64,000 bases of DNA. It comes from Allosaccharopolyspora coralli (GTDB lineage Bacteria > Actinomycetota > Actinomycetes > Mycobacteriales > Pseudonocardiaceae). The notes below the pieces were generated by a model that saw nothing but the letters and a program-made list of their open reading frames with translations, did no database searches and was not told where the DNA came from. Positions 1-8,026 of the stretch are shown piece after piece. A program made the translations under genes and the position numbers. The DNA lies in contig NZ_CP045929.1 in NCBI RefSeq assembly GCF_009664835.1, positions 3,162,001 to 3,226,000 on the forward strand, in the 5' to 3' direction. The first letter of the stretch is position 1. Every line of letters starts with the position of its first letter.

Positions 1-606
1 CGCGACGGGGAGCTGTTCGTCGTGGCCGCCCATCTCGACGGAACCGGACCGGCTCTGTTCCTCGTCGAGTCCGACACCGACGGCGTCACGATCGAGACCG
101 AACCGGCCATGGGACTGCGCGGCGCCGCGACCGGTCGGGTGCTGCTCGACAACGTCTCGGTGCCGAAGGCCGCGCTGCTCGGCGGCGGTCAGGACGAGGT
201 CTACCGCGAATGCGTGCGGCTGTCCCGGATCGGGTGGAGCGCCCTGGCCGTCGGCACCGGCCAAGCCGTGCTCGACTACGTGACCCCGTACGTCAACGAG
301 CGTGTCGCCTTCGGCGAACCGGTCAGTCATCGGCAGGGCGTCGCGTTCCGGGTCGCCGACATCGGCATCGAGCTCGAAGGGATGCGGCTGGCGACCTACC
401 GCGCGGCGAGTCGTGCCGAGCAGGGTCATGCCTACGCGCGTGAGGCTGCCCTGGCCCGCACGCTCGCCGCCGAGAAGGGCATGGCGATCGGCAGCGACGG
501 GGTACAGCTGCTCGGCGGGCACGGCTTCGTCAAGGAACACCCGGTGGAGCGGTGGTACCGCGATCTGCGCGCGGTCGGCGTCTCCGAGGGCGTCCTGCTC
601 GTGTGA
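1..606 (+). CDS. Acyl-CoA dehydrogenase, C-terminal part (5' end outside window)
   Basis: The frame is open from the first base, so the start lies upstream and about 201 residues are visible. They cover the middle beta domain (FLVESD, GLRGAATGRVLLDNVSVP) and the C-terminal helical domain (FGEPVSHRQGVAFRVADIGIE, LLGGHGFVKEHPVERWYRD). This is the classic FAD-dependent acyl-CoA dehydrogenase architecture, a soluble enzyme that makes the alpha-beta double bond of an acyl-CoA. The protein ends soon after SEGVLLV, as in a group of actinobacterial members. A second dehydrogenase follows 70 bp downstream on the same strand, and the two may be co-transcribed. The substrate cannot be told from sequence. 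Confidence 0.9.
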   Translation, partial: RDGELFVVAAHLDGTGPALFLVESDTDGVTIETEPAMGLRGAATGRVLLDNVSVPKAALLGGGQDEVYRECVRLSRIGWSALAVGTGQAVLDYVTPYVNERVAFGEPVSHRQGVAFRVADIGIELEGMRLATYRAASRAEQGHAYAREAALARTLAAEKGMAIGSDGVQLLGGHGFVKEHPVERWYRDLRAVGVSEGVLLV

Positions 607-676
607 CCCGTTCCCGTCCGAACCGCCCCCGGTCAGCCCCTTCATCGGCGACAGCCGAGATTCCAGGAGCTTTGCT

Positions 677-1885
677 GTGATCAACCTCGAACCTCCCAAG
701 AAGTTCGCCACCCTGGTGCACCAGGCCCGCCAGTCGGCGACCGAGTTCTTCCGGCCCAACTCCCGAAAGTACGACCACGCCGAGCACAGCTATCCCGTGG
801 AGCTGGACATGCTCGCGTCGGTGCTCGACGGGCTGAACTCCGCCGGTGGCGAAGGCGGTGGCGCCAGCGGCATCCGGCGCTCCGACAACACCAAGCAGGA
901 GGGCACCCGTAACGGTGGCAACCTCTCCACCGTGCTCGGCACGATCGAACTGTGCTGGGGCGACGTCGGCCTGCTGCTGGCCTTGCCGCGCCAGGGACTC
1001 GGTAACGCGGCGATCGCCTCCGTGGCGGACGAGGAGCAAGCCGAGCGGTTCGCGGGCAAGTGGGCGGCCATGGCGATCACCGAGCCGGACTGCGGTTCGG
1101 ACTCGGCCGCCATCCGCACCACCGCGGTCGAGGACGGCGACGAGTACGTCCTCAACGGCACCAAGATCTTCGTGACGTCCGGTGAACGCGCCGACGCCGT
1201 CGTCGTGTGGGCGACCCTGGATCCCGCGCAGGGGCGAGCGGCGATCAAGTCGTTCGTCGTCGAGAAGGGGACGCCGGGATTCACGCTGGTGCGGCTGGAG
1301 CACAAGCTCGGCATCCGCGCCTCGGACACCGCAGAGTTCCATCTGGAGAACGTGCGGGTCCCGAAGGAGAACCTGCTCGGCAGCCCGGAGATCAACACCG
1401 AGCGCGGGTTCGCGGGCGTCATGCAGACCTTCGACAACACTCGGCCGCTGGTCGCGGCGATGGCCGTGGGTGTCGCGAAAGCGGCGTTGGAGGAGACCCG
1501 GGAACTACTCGCCGAGGCAGGAGTCGAGGTCGACTACGACCGTCCGGCGGGCAAGCAGTCGGCGGCGGCAGCGACGTTCCTGCAGTTGGAGTCGGACTAC
1601 GAGGCCGCGTACCTGCTGACGCTGCAGGCCGCGTGGATGGCCGACAACAGCAAGCCGAACTCGCTGCAGGCCTCGATGGCGAAGGCGAAGGCCGGCCGTG
1701 CGGGAACCGACATCACGCTGCGCTGTGTGGAGCTCGCGGGAACGTTCGGGTACTCGGAGAACAGCTTGCTGGAGAAGTGGGCCCGCGACGCCAAGATCCT
1801 CGACATTTTCGAGGGGACGCAGCAGATCCAGCAGCTCGTCGTGGCCCGCCGCCTGCTCGGCAAGTCCTCGAAGGAACTGCGCTGA
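677..1885 (+). CDS. Acyl-CoA dehydrogenase
   Basis: This 402-residue flavoenzyme has the FAD/acyl-CoA binding segment MAITEPDCGSDSAA at about 130-143, the beta domain (FVVEKGTPGFTLVRLEHKLGIR) and a C-terminal DIFEGTQQIQ whose Glu is the usual catalytic base position. I chose GTG 677 because CAGGAG lies 7 nt upstream and the family N-terminus (VINLEPPKKFATLVHQAR) begins there; an in-frame extension further upstream overlaps the preceding gene and reads as noise. The N-terminal alpha domain carries a Gly-rich insertion (GGEGGGASG). It probably works with the preceding dehydrogenase in fatty-acid or branched-chain acyl-CoA oxidation; the substrate is unknown. Confidence 0.92.
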   Translation: MINLEPPKKFATLVHQARQSATEFFRPNSRKYDHAEHSYPVELDMLASVLDGLNSAGGEGGGASGIRRSDNTKQEGTRNGGNLSTVLGTIELCWGDVGLLLALPRQGLGNAAIASVADEEQAERFAGKWAAMAITEPDCGSDSAAIRTTAVEDGDEYVLNGTKIFVTSGERADAVVVWATLDPAQGRAAIKSFVVEKGTPGFTLVRLEHKLGIRASDTAEFHLENVRVPKENLLGSPEINTERGFAGVMQTFDNTRPLVAAMAVGVAKAALEETRELLAEAGVEVDYDRPAGKQSAAAATFLQLESDYEAAYLLTLQAAWMADNSKPNSLQASMAKAKAGRAGTDITLRCVELAGTFGYSENSLLEKWARDAKILDIFEGTQQIQQLVVARRLLGKSSKELR

Positions 1886-1900
1886 AGCGACGCTCGCCAA

Positions 1901-1937
1901 GGGCCGCGCTCCCCAATACCCGGGTGGAGCGCGGCCC
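1901..1937 (+). terminator. Stem-loop terminator after the acyl-CoA dehydrogenase
   Basis: Perfect 12-bp arms gggccgcgctcc (1901-1912) and ggagcgcggccc (1926-1937) are separated by 13 nt and lie 15 bp after the stop. There is no long T tract, as is usual for actinobacterial terminators. Confidence 0.7.
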
Positions 1938-2003
1938 TGTTCGTCGCGGACGTCCGATCGTGGCGTCCGGTGGGCGTGGCTGCGCTCTGGTTGACTGGTC
2001 CGC

Positions 2004-2444
2004 ATGGCCGCGCCCGCCTTGTCACCTCGACTCGCACGGATCGTGGACGCGCTTGCGCTCCGTCCCGGCATGCGAGTGCTCGAGATCGGTGGAGCGCCGG
2101 GCACCGCTGCGCGGGCCGTCGCCGAGCACGTCGGGCCGGACGGGCAGGTCTTGGTGATCGACCGGTCGGCCAAGGGTGTGGCGGAGATTCAGCGCCTCGC
2201 CGCAGCAGAGGTCGCGGCTCACCGCATGAGCGTCCGTTGCGTGGCCGCCGAGGACTTCGAGCTGCAGCCCGGCGAAGCGGCCTACGATCTGGCTTTCGCC
2301 GTGCGCGTCGGAGCCTTCGACGGGCGCCACCCGCAGGCGGGGCTGCGGGCGCGTCGCCGCATTCGAGAGGCCCTCGTGCCCGGCGGACGTCTGCTCATCG
2401 ACGGCGGTGATCCGCTGCGCGAGGTCGCGCTCGACTCCGCGTGA
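2004..2444 (+). CDS. Class I SAM-dependent methyltransferase (small)
   Basis: 146 residues. Motif I of the Rossmann methyltransferase fold is clear: VLEIGGAPGTAARAVAE at about 25-41 (the usual GCGTG core reads GGAPG). It is followed by VLVIDRSAKGV (acidic end of strand 2) and a VRCVAAEDFEL segment. The protein is shorter than typical class I enzymes and stops after LLIDGGDP, so the substrate-binding part is minimal. Start ATG 2004 sits only about 65 bp after the upstream terminator. The substrate is unknown, and it stands alone. Confidence 0.8.
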   Translation: MAAPALSPRLARIVDALALRPGMRVLEIGGAPGTAARAVAEHVGPDGQVLVIDRSAKGVAEIQRLAAAEVAAHRMSVRCVAAEDFELQPGEAAYDLAFAVRVGAFDGRHPQAGLRARRRIREALVPGGRLLIDGGDPLREVALDSA

Positions 2445-2500
2445 GCGAGCGTTCGAGCCGGCCCGCAGCGCTCAGAGTGCATTGGGAAACTGTCCTTGGT

Positions 2501-2552
2501 GCCCGTAGGGCACGCCTCATACGTGCCCAGCCGCAGCAAAGTGAGGGGCTTC
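2501..2552 (+). repeat. Two-copy intergenic element, copy 1
   Basis: gcccgtagggcacgcctcat at 2501-2520 continues as acgtg and then a diverged half ending in gtgagggg. The same 25 bases (2501-2525) recur exactly at 33360-33384. Internal complementarity (cctca and tgagg, tgccc and gggca) suggests a folded RNA or terminator. It lies between the methyltransferase and a convergent gene. Confidence 0.6.
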
Positions 2553-2590
2553 GGAGTTCGGACCACCCACCCAAGCTCCACAACGCCCTC

Positions 2591-2800
2591 TCAGTTCATC
2601 GACCGGGTGTCGTAGGACCACAGGTGGGTGCAGGTCGGGCACTGCAGGTTGACGACGGTCCCGCGGTTCGACAACAGATACTGCCAATGCTCGGTGCAGG
2701 TGCGCTGCTGCGAACACGTGGCGCACCCGCTCATGTGGGCGCATTCGGGGCAGTCGATCCAGGCACGTCGAGCGATGTCCGCGAACGGGTCAAGCGGCAT
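2591..2800 (-). CDS. Small Cys-rich protein, probable zinc ribbon
   Basis: 69 residues. Cysteines occur as CPEC, CATC, a single Cys in RTCTEHW and CPTC near the C-terminus, with interspersed His, so one or two metal sites are likely. ATG 2800 overlaps the last 11 bases of the upstream gene on the same strand (2790-3014), which implies translational coupling. A longer reading upstream in this frame is a shadow. The function is unknown; the overlap suggests it works with its partner. Confidence 0.65.
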   Translation of the reverse strand: MPLDPFADIARRAWIDCPECAHMSGCATCSQQRTCTEHWQYLLSNRGTVVNLQCPTCTHLWSYDTRSMN

Positions 2801-3014
2801 CGCGATCGTCCTTGTCCGGCAGCACGCCTTCGGCCACGAGCATGTCGAACGTGGCTTGCTGCTCCGAATCGAGGTTCGAGTACAGCAACGCGTAGGCGCG
2901 TTCCTCGTCGTGCATGGCGGCGATCGGGTCCCAGTCCGGCCCGAGCGCCTTGACGACCTCGGCACGGCGGCGCATTTCGTCCGCGCCGAGGTCCAGGGTG
3001 AAGTCGAATCGCAT
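2790..3014 (-). CDS. Small DUF6400-like protein
   Basis: 74 residues starting MRFDFTLDLGADEMRRRAEVV. It is acidic, predicted helical and has no signal or membrane segment. I recognise the style of the actinobacterial DUF6400 family but cannot confirm it without a search. ATG 3014 has GGAAG upstream. It overlaps the Cys-rich gene that follows and forms a two-gene unit with it. The 3015-3160 region upstream is unusually AT-rich for this genome and probably carries the promoter. Confidence 0.65.
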   Translation of the reverse strand: MRFDFTLDLGADEMRRRAEVVKALGPDWDPIAAMHDEERAYALLYSNLDSEQQATFDMLVAEGVLPDKDDRDAA

Positions 3015-3209
3015 GGGTCACTTCCGACGGAAAACGGATGTGCGCCGCCATGTTTCGTCACTCGAACCCGACACCACAATGCTGTACACCACATATCATC
3101 GGACCATTTCGTCACATTTCACGCCGTATAGGCCCTGTCGGGTCCGCAGTGTGTCCGAGACGCTACGGTGCGCATCGGACTCGTCACGCCAACGCAGTCG
3201 GGAGGGTTC

Positions 3210-3992
3210 ATGAGCGAGCAGGGACTCGTCGTGTCGGTGCAGGATCACGTCGCGCGCGTCGTACTGGACCGGCCTGGCCGACTCAACGCGCTGAGTTCGG
3301 ACCTGCGCACCGCACTCGTCGACGCGTTCGACCGGTTCGAGACGGACGAGGACGTGTGGGTCGTCCTGCTCACCGGCACCGGCGACAGGGCGTTCTGTGC
3401 CGGACTCGACCTCAAGGAACTCGACGAGCGCCGAGACGGTGGCACGCCTGGGGAGCTGCTCATGCGCGGCACCGGACGGAACGTGTTCGAGACGGTGCTC
3501 GAGTGCAGCAAGCCCGTGGTCGCCGCGCTGAACGGCTGGGCGCTCGGGGCAGGCTGTGAACTGGCGTTGGCGTGCGACATACGCCTCGCGGCCGAACACG
3601 CACGGATCGGGATGCCCGAAGCCAAACGCGGGCTCGGCGCGAACTTCGGCAGCCAGATGCTCACCAGGATCGTGCCGCGCGGCGTGGCCTTCGAGATGCT
3701 CTACACCGGTGAGCCGATCGGAACGGAACAAGCGCTGCACTGGGGTCTGGTGAACCACGTGTTCCCCCCGGAACAGCTCGACGCCGAGGCGACGGCGTTC
3801 GCGCAGGGCCTCGCGAGCAACGCTCCGCTGAGCCTGCGGCGCTACAAGGCCATGATCGGCAAGGGATCGGAACTCCCGCTCTCCGCCGCACTGCGCCTCT
3901 CGGCGGGCCCCAATCCCTACGACAGCGAAGACCGCAAAGAAGGCGTCCGCGCCTTCACCGAGAAGCGCCCGCCCCGCTGGCAGGCCCGCTGA
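3210..3992 (+). CDS. Enoyl-CoA hydratase/isomerase family protein
   Basis: 260 residues of the crotonase fold. The oxyanion-hole segment AFCAGLDLKEL lies at about 60-70, and the second conserved segment NGWALGAGCELALACDIRLAA at about 104-124. A third, PEAKRGLGANFGSQMLTRIV, carries a Glu at the position of a catalytic glutamate. The C-terminus ends EDRKEGVRAFTEKRPPRW, typical of the family. ATG 3210 is preceded by GGAGGG; a longer frame from 3168 lacks such a site. The likely role is hydration of 2-enoyl-CoA in the cytoplasm, in keeping with the dehydrogenases upstream, but the exact substrate is open. A 44-bp palindrome follows 3 bp after the stop. Confidence 0.92.
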   Translation: MSEQGLVVSVQDHVARVVLDRPGRLNALSSDLRTALVDAFDRFETDEDVWVVLLTGTGDRAFCAGLDLKELDERRDGGTPGELLMRGTGRNVFETVLECSKPVVAALNGWALGAGCELALACDIRLAAEHARIGMPEAKRGLGANFGSQMLTRIVPRGVAFEMLYTGEPIGTEQALHWGLVNHVFPPEQLDAEATAFAQGLASNAPLSLRRYKAMIGKGSELPLSAALRLSAGPNPYDSEDRKEGVRAFTEKRPPRWQAR

Positions 3993-3995
3993 CAT

Positions 3996-4039
3996 GCGTG
4001 AGCCTTTGTGGTTGCTATAGCCACCACAAAGGCTCACGC
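3996..4039. repeat. 44-bp palindromic repeat, copy 1
   Basis: gcgtgagcctttgtggt and its complement accacaaaggctcacgc flank tgctatagcc. The core gctatagc is itself a palindrome. It sits 3 bp after the enoyl-CoA hydratase stop and can fold into a 17-bp stem, so it is probably a terminator-like 3' element. Five more copies occur in the window. Confidence 0.9.
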
Positions 4040-4088
4040 GTCGGCGCGGCAGTGCGCTACGGACGCGGCCCGTGAGACGATCACGCGC

Positions 4089-4715
4089 ATGACGAGTTCG
4101 CTCGACCCGGCGCGTACCGCCGTCCTCGCGTTGCATTGGCAGATTCACGTCGTCAAACCCGAGGGCTTCTTCGGCGGAATGCTCGCCGAGCCGGTGGCAC
4201 GCAGCGGTGTCGTCGACAACGCGGTGCGGTTCCACGAGTCCGCGCACGCGGCGGGTGCGACGGTGTTCCACACTCGCTTCACGGTTCCCGAGGACGGGGG
4301 CCTGATGGTGCCGAACACCGAGTTCATGCGGTCCGTCGCCGAAGCGGGTGAGTCCTTCCGTCCGGACGCTGAAATGACCCGGATCATCCCGGAGATGGCC
4401 GAGTCCGCCGACCACGTCGTGGACAACCAGAAGCTCTCCGGCCTCGCGGGCAACGACCTCACCGAGACGCTCCGTACGAAGGGCATCGACACGGTGCTCG
4501 TCACCGGCGTGGCCACGAACCTGACCGTCGAACAGACCGCCCGGCACGCCACCGACCTCGGCTTCATTACGCACGTGATCAGCGACTGTGTGACGACGAC
4601 GGACGAAACGACGCATCAGGCGTCGCTGTCGAACCTCGACATGACCACCGCTGGTTGCCGCACCGCCGCCGACACCCTCGCCGGGCTCGCCGTCGGCGTC
4701 TCGCAGTCCCACTGA
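4089..4715 (+). CDS. Isochorismatase-fold protein lacking the catalytic Asp-Lys-Cys triad
   Basis: 208 residues. The fold signature is clear (VLVTGVATNLTVEQTARHATDLGF). The three catalytic positions of the cysteine-hydrolase family are replaced. The first Asp (usual xIDMQ) reads LHWQ, the Lys before SxF reads VVDNQKLSG, and the Cys in GVATNxCVExTA is Thr in GVATNLTVEQTA. So hydrolysis by the family mechanism is not expected; it may be a pseudoenzyme or use other chemistry. ATG 4089 was chosen because upstream in-frame sequence falls within the palindromic repeat. No clear ribosome site is seen. It is convergent with the tct operon. Confidence 0.85.
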   Translation: MTSSLDPARTAVLALHWQIHVVKPEGFFGGMLAEPVARSGVVDNAVRFHESAHAAGATVFHTRFTVPEDGGLMVPNTEFMRSVAEAGESFRPDAEMTRIIPEMAESADHVVDNQKLSGLAGNDLTETLRTKGIDTVLVTGVATNLTVEQTARHATDLGFITHVISDCVTTTDETTHQASLSNLDMTTAGCRTAADTLAGLAVGVSQSH

Positions 4716-4733
4716 CGCCTCGCCCGTCCTGAC

Positions 4734-4775
4734 GCGGACCGGGGCGTTCGGACGATTCCGAACACCCCGGTCCGC
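4734..4775. terminator. Bidirectional terminator between convergent genes
   Basis: A 19-nt left arm gcggaccggggcgttcgga (4734-4752) pairs with 4757-4775 around a cgat loop with one mismatch. It lies between the ends of the isochorismatase-like gene and tctA, so it can serve both directions. Confidence 0.8.
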
Positions 4776-4785
4776 TCGCAGGACC

Positions 4786-6312
4786 TCAGACGTCGACGCG
4801 CTCACGCTCCGCGTCGTCCTGTGTGGAAGGACGCCGGATCAGTCGGAACAGCACCGGCCACAGCAGGACCAGGGCGATGACGACGTAGACGGTGATCGCG
4901 AACGGTGTGTTGACGAGCCCCGAGACGTTGCCGTCGCTGATCTGCAACGCCCGCCGCATCTGCTGCTCGGCCGACGGGCCGAGGATCACCGCGATGATCG
5001 CCGGTAGTACCGGCAGCCCGTAGCGGCGCATCGCGAAACCGATCGCACCGATGACGAACAGCACGATCAGATCCAACGGCTGACCACCGACCGCGTACGC
5101 ACCGACGCTGGCGAAGAACAGGATGCCCGCGTACAGATACGGCCGCGGAATCTGCAGCAGCTTCGCCCACACCGGAGCCAGCGGCAGGTTGAGCACGAGC
5201 AGCAACACCGAGCCGATGAACATGCTCGCGATCAAGGCCCACACCAGATCGGGCTCGCGCTGGAACAACAGCGGCCCCGGTTGGAGACCGTACTGCTGGA
5301 ACGCGGCGAGCATGACCGCCGCGACGGCCGTGGTCGGCAGTCCCAACGTCAGCAACGAGACCATCGTGCCCGCCGCCGACGCGCTCGCAGCGGATTCCGG
5401 ACCGGCGACGCCTTCGATGGCGCCGGTACCGAACTCCTTGCGACGCTTGGAGAGTCGCTTCTCGGTCACATAGGACAGGAAGGTCGGGATTTCCGCTCCC
5501 CCGGCCGGGATCGCGCCGAACGGGAAGCCGATCACGGGTCCGCGCAGCCACGGCTTCCATGTGCGACGGAGGTCGTCGGCACCGAGCCAGGGCTGCCCGA
5601 CCGGGATCGGTTTGCCCGAGGAGCGCCGTAGATGCGCGGCGACCCACAGCGACTCGCCGATGGCGAACAACCCCACGGCGACGATGACGACGTCGATCCC
5701 GTCGGAGAGGTGCAGAATCCCGAAGGTCAGCCGCTGCTGGCCGGTCATCTCGTCCAGGCCGATGATCCCGATGGTCAGGCCGATCAGCAGCGACGCGAAT
5801 CCCCGGATGCGGGACGACCCGAGGACCGAGGTCACGGCGATGAACGCCAGCATCATGATCGCGAAGAAGTCGGGAGCGCCGATGTTCACCGCGAGGTCGG
5901 CGATCGTCGGCGCGAGCAGCACGAGCAGTGTGATGCCGACGACGGCCCCGATGAAGTGGCCGATCGCGGCCGTGGCCAGTGCTTGGGACCCGCGTCCCTT
6001 GCGGGCCATCGGGTTGCCTTCGATCGCGGCCACCACCGCCGCACTCTCCCCTGGCGTGTTCAGCAGAATCGACGTCGTGGAACCGCCGAACATGCCTCCG
6101 AAGTAGATCCCGGCGAACATGATGAACGCCGCGGTGGGTTCGAGCGCGAACGTCACCGGGAGCAGCAGCGCCACCGCCATCGCGGGTCCGATGCCGGGCA
6201 GCACCCCGATGGCGGTGCCCAGCAGCACGCCGATCGCCGCCCACAGCAGGTTGATCGGGCTCAGCGCGGTCGCGAACCCGTCCAGGAGCAGTCCTACCGA
6301 CTCCACCATCAC
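4786..6312 (-). CDS. tctA: Tripartite tricarboxylate transporter, large permease TctA
   Basis: 508 residues and about 11-12 hydrophobic segments, the usual TctA length. Family hallmarks are the N-terminal [17 protein letters not shown] and the later [20 protein letters not shown], which resemble the paired Gly-Pro-rich loops of this family; [20 protein letters not shown] is also diagnostic. It is the membrane channel subunit of a solute-binding-protein-dependent secondary transporter for citrate or related carboxylates. ATG 6312 overlaps the tctB stop (ATGA), so it is the last gene of a tctC-tctB-tctA operon. Confidence 0.95.
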   Translation of the reverse strand: MMVESVGLLLDGFATALSPINLLWAAIGVLLGTAIGVLPGIGPAMAVALLLPVTFALEPTAAFIMFAGIYFGGMFGGSTTSILLNTPGESAAVVAAIEGNPMARKGRGSQALATAAIGHFIGAVVGITLLVLLAPTIADLAVNIGAPDFFAIMMLAFIAVTSVLGSSRIRGFASLLIGLTIGIIGLDEMTGQQRLTFGILHLSDGIDVVIVAVGLFAIGESLWVAAHLRRSSGKPIPVGQPWLGADDLRRTWKPWLRGPVIGFPFGAIPAGGAEIPTFLSYVTEKRLSKRRKEFGTGAIEGVAGPESAASASAAGTMVSLLTLGLPTTAVAAVMLAAFQQYGLQPGPLLFQREPDLVWALIASMFIGSVLLLVLNLPLAPVWAKLLQIPRPYLYAGILFFASVGAYAVGGQPLDLIVLFVIGAIGFAMRRYGLPVLPAIIAVILGPSAEQQMRRALQISDGNVSGLVNTPFAITVYVVIALVLLWPVLFRLIRRPSTQDDAERERVDV

Positions 6313-6854
6313 AGCACCCCCATCAGCGGGCCGCCGGGCAGCGGAACCCCGAGCAGGTTGTTGAACGCCAGGAACGTCACGATCGAGAGCACCGCCGCCA
6401 CGAGCGGGTCTCGAACGGTGTTGCGGCTACCGAGCGCGTAGGCCGAGCCCCAGAACAGGATCATGCCCGAGAGCGGGAAGCCGATGACGTCGACGAGCGC
6501 CGCGTTGGCCAAGAACGCCGCTGCCAGCAACAGAACCGTGCGCCAGTCGCTCGGGGCCGACAGGTCGATGTCCTCACCGGACTCGGCCTGGGCGCGACCA
6601 CCGCGCAGCACTTCGACGGCGAGGATCGCCGCGACCAGGAGCAGAGCGATGCCGATGGCGACCGGGGCGGTCTTCGGCCCGATCGGCCCGCGTTGGGCGA
6701 AGTCGGTCTCGATGAGTGCGGCGTCGACGAGCACGAACACGCCGAGTGCCGCCAGCAGTGCGCAGACGCCGAGTTCGGAGTGCTCGCGCCACCAGCTTGT
6801 CGCGTGAGTCGTGGTGTGCGGTGCGGTCTGCTCTGCGGTAGTGGTCTCGCTCAT
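6309..6854 (-). CDS. tctB: Tripartite tricarboxylate transporter, small permease TctB
   Basis: 181 residues with four hydrophobic segments ([77 protein letters not shown]). This topology and size are those of TctB. The DxA...FP.GMxxFW pattern ([14 protein letters not shown]) is typical. ATG 6854 overlaps the tctC stop (ATGA), and its own stop overlaps the tctA start. Upstream in-frame sequence overlaps tctC and is not coding in this frame. Confidence 0.92.
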   Translation of the reverse strand: MSETTTAEQTAPHTTTHATSWWREHSELGVCALLAALGVFVLVDAALIETDFAQRGPIGPKTAPVAIGIALLLVAAILAVEVLRGGRAQAESGEDIDLSAPSDWRTVLLLAAAFLANAALVDVIGFPLSGMILFWGSAYALGSRNTVRDPLVAAVLSIVTFLAFNNLLGVPLPGGPLMGVL

Positions 6855-7837
6855 ACCAGTCCCAACTCCTTGAGCACCGACTCCACACGGTCGCGTTCCT
6901 GTCGCATGAACGCGCCGAACTCGTCCCCGGTCTGGAAGGCGTCGCTCCATCCGTTGCGCTGCAACGCTTCGCGCCATTCAGGGGTGTCGTGCATCCGGCG
7001 GAACAGCGAGATCATCCGTTCGGTGTCCTCGTCGGACATGCCGGGCGGAGCGACGATGCCACGCCAGTTGGTGAACTCGACGTCCACGCCCGCTTCCTGC
7101 AACGTCGGCGCGTCGACCCCGGGGATGCGTTTCGCTCCGGTCACGGCGAGCACGCGCAGTTCACCGGATTCGATCTGGTCGCGGTACTCGCCGATGCCGG
7201 AGACCCCGAAGTCGACCTTGCCGCCCAGCACGGACGCGAGCAGTTCACCACCGCCGTCGTAGGACACGTAGTTCACCGACTTGGGTGCGATGCCCAAGGC
7301 CTTGGCCATGAGCATCGGCGCGAGGTGGTCCGGCCCGCCGGGCGAGGATCCGCCGCCGACCGGCGTCTCACCGGGTCGGGCCTTCCACTCCGACACGAGC
7401 TGGTCCAGGTCGCGGTACGGCGAATCCTTGCCGACCACGACCACGTTCGGTTCTTCGACGGTCTTCGCGATCGGCGTGGTGTCCTGCAGCGAAACCGGCG
7501 AGTTGTTGGTGAACACGCTGCCGACGACACCGAGGCCCATCGACATCGCGAGCGAACCGTTGCCGCGCTCGTTGACGACCCGGCCGAGCCCGACGGTGCC
7601 GCCGGCACCCGGCAGGTTGAACACCTCGTTGTTGCGGTTGAGCCCCGCGTCCTCCATGGCCTTGACGGCCGTCCGGGCGGTGATGTCGTACCCGCCGCCC
7701 GGTGAATTCGGCACCAGCACCCGGAAGTTCCGGATCTCCCCGCCTGCCCGGGTGTCGGACTGCGTGCTCGCCAGGGGTGGCACGAGCAGTACCAGTAACA
7801 GAGCCCCGGCGATCGCGAATGCGCTGCGAAGTCGCAC
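6851..7837 (-). CDS. tctC: Tripartite tricarboxylate transporter, periplasmic-type binding protein TctC
   Basis: 328 residues. I chose GTG 7837, with AAAGG about 7 nt upstream; a longer frame to 7894 would bury the signal peptide. The N-terminus is basic and then hydrophobic (RLRSAFAIAGALLLVLLVPP), an export signal. The mature part has VLVPNSPGGGYDITARTAV, the carboxylate-binding Gly-rich loop of the Bug/TctC family, and DSPYRDLDQLVSEWK. It captures the carboxylate outside the membrane for TctBA. It leads the tctCBA operon and is divergent from a CitA-type sensor, which probably controls it. Confidence 0.93.
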   Translation of the reverse strand: MRLRSAFAIAGALLLVLLVPPLASTQSDTRAGGEIRNFRVLVPNSPGGGYDITARTAVKAMEDAGLNRNNEVFNLPGAGGTVGLGRVVNERGNGSLAMSMGLGVVGSVFTNNSPVSLQDTTPIAKTVEEPNVVVVGKDSPYRDLDQLVSEWKARPGETPVGGGSSPGGPDHLAPMLMAKALGIAPKSVNYVSYDGGGELLASVLGGKVDFGVSGIGEYRDQIESGELRVLAVTGAKRIPGVDAPTLQEAGVDVEFTNWRGIVAPPGMSDEDTERMISLFRRMHDTPEWREALQRNGWSDAFQTGDEFGAFMRQERDRVESVLKELGLV

Positions 7838-8026
7838 CGTCCCACCTTTCCTCGTAGAAAACGCCCGTCGCGTCGTCAATGTGCGTCGGATCATGCGCCA
7901 CGCGTGGGCCGGTGTCTCGGTTCGGCAGCTATCGGACGTTGTGTCACTTGTGTCACCACCCGCGCTACCGGTTCTCGCGCTGCGCGGCTACTGTGCTGGC
8001 CGACCGAGACAGCGGAGGTGGCGAGC

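Noticed and set aside
3096-4805. A 569-codon open frame on the minus strand
   Set aside because: It lies antisense to the enoyl-CoA hydratase and the isochorismatase-like gene. Its composition is Arg/Gly/His-rich without any domain, as expected for the complement of a high-GC gene.
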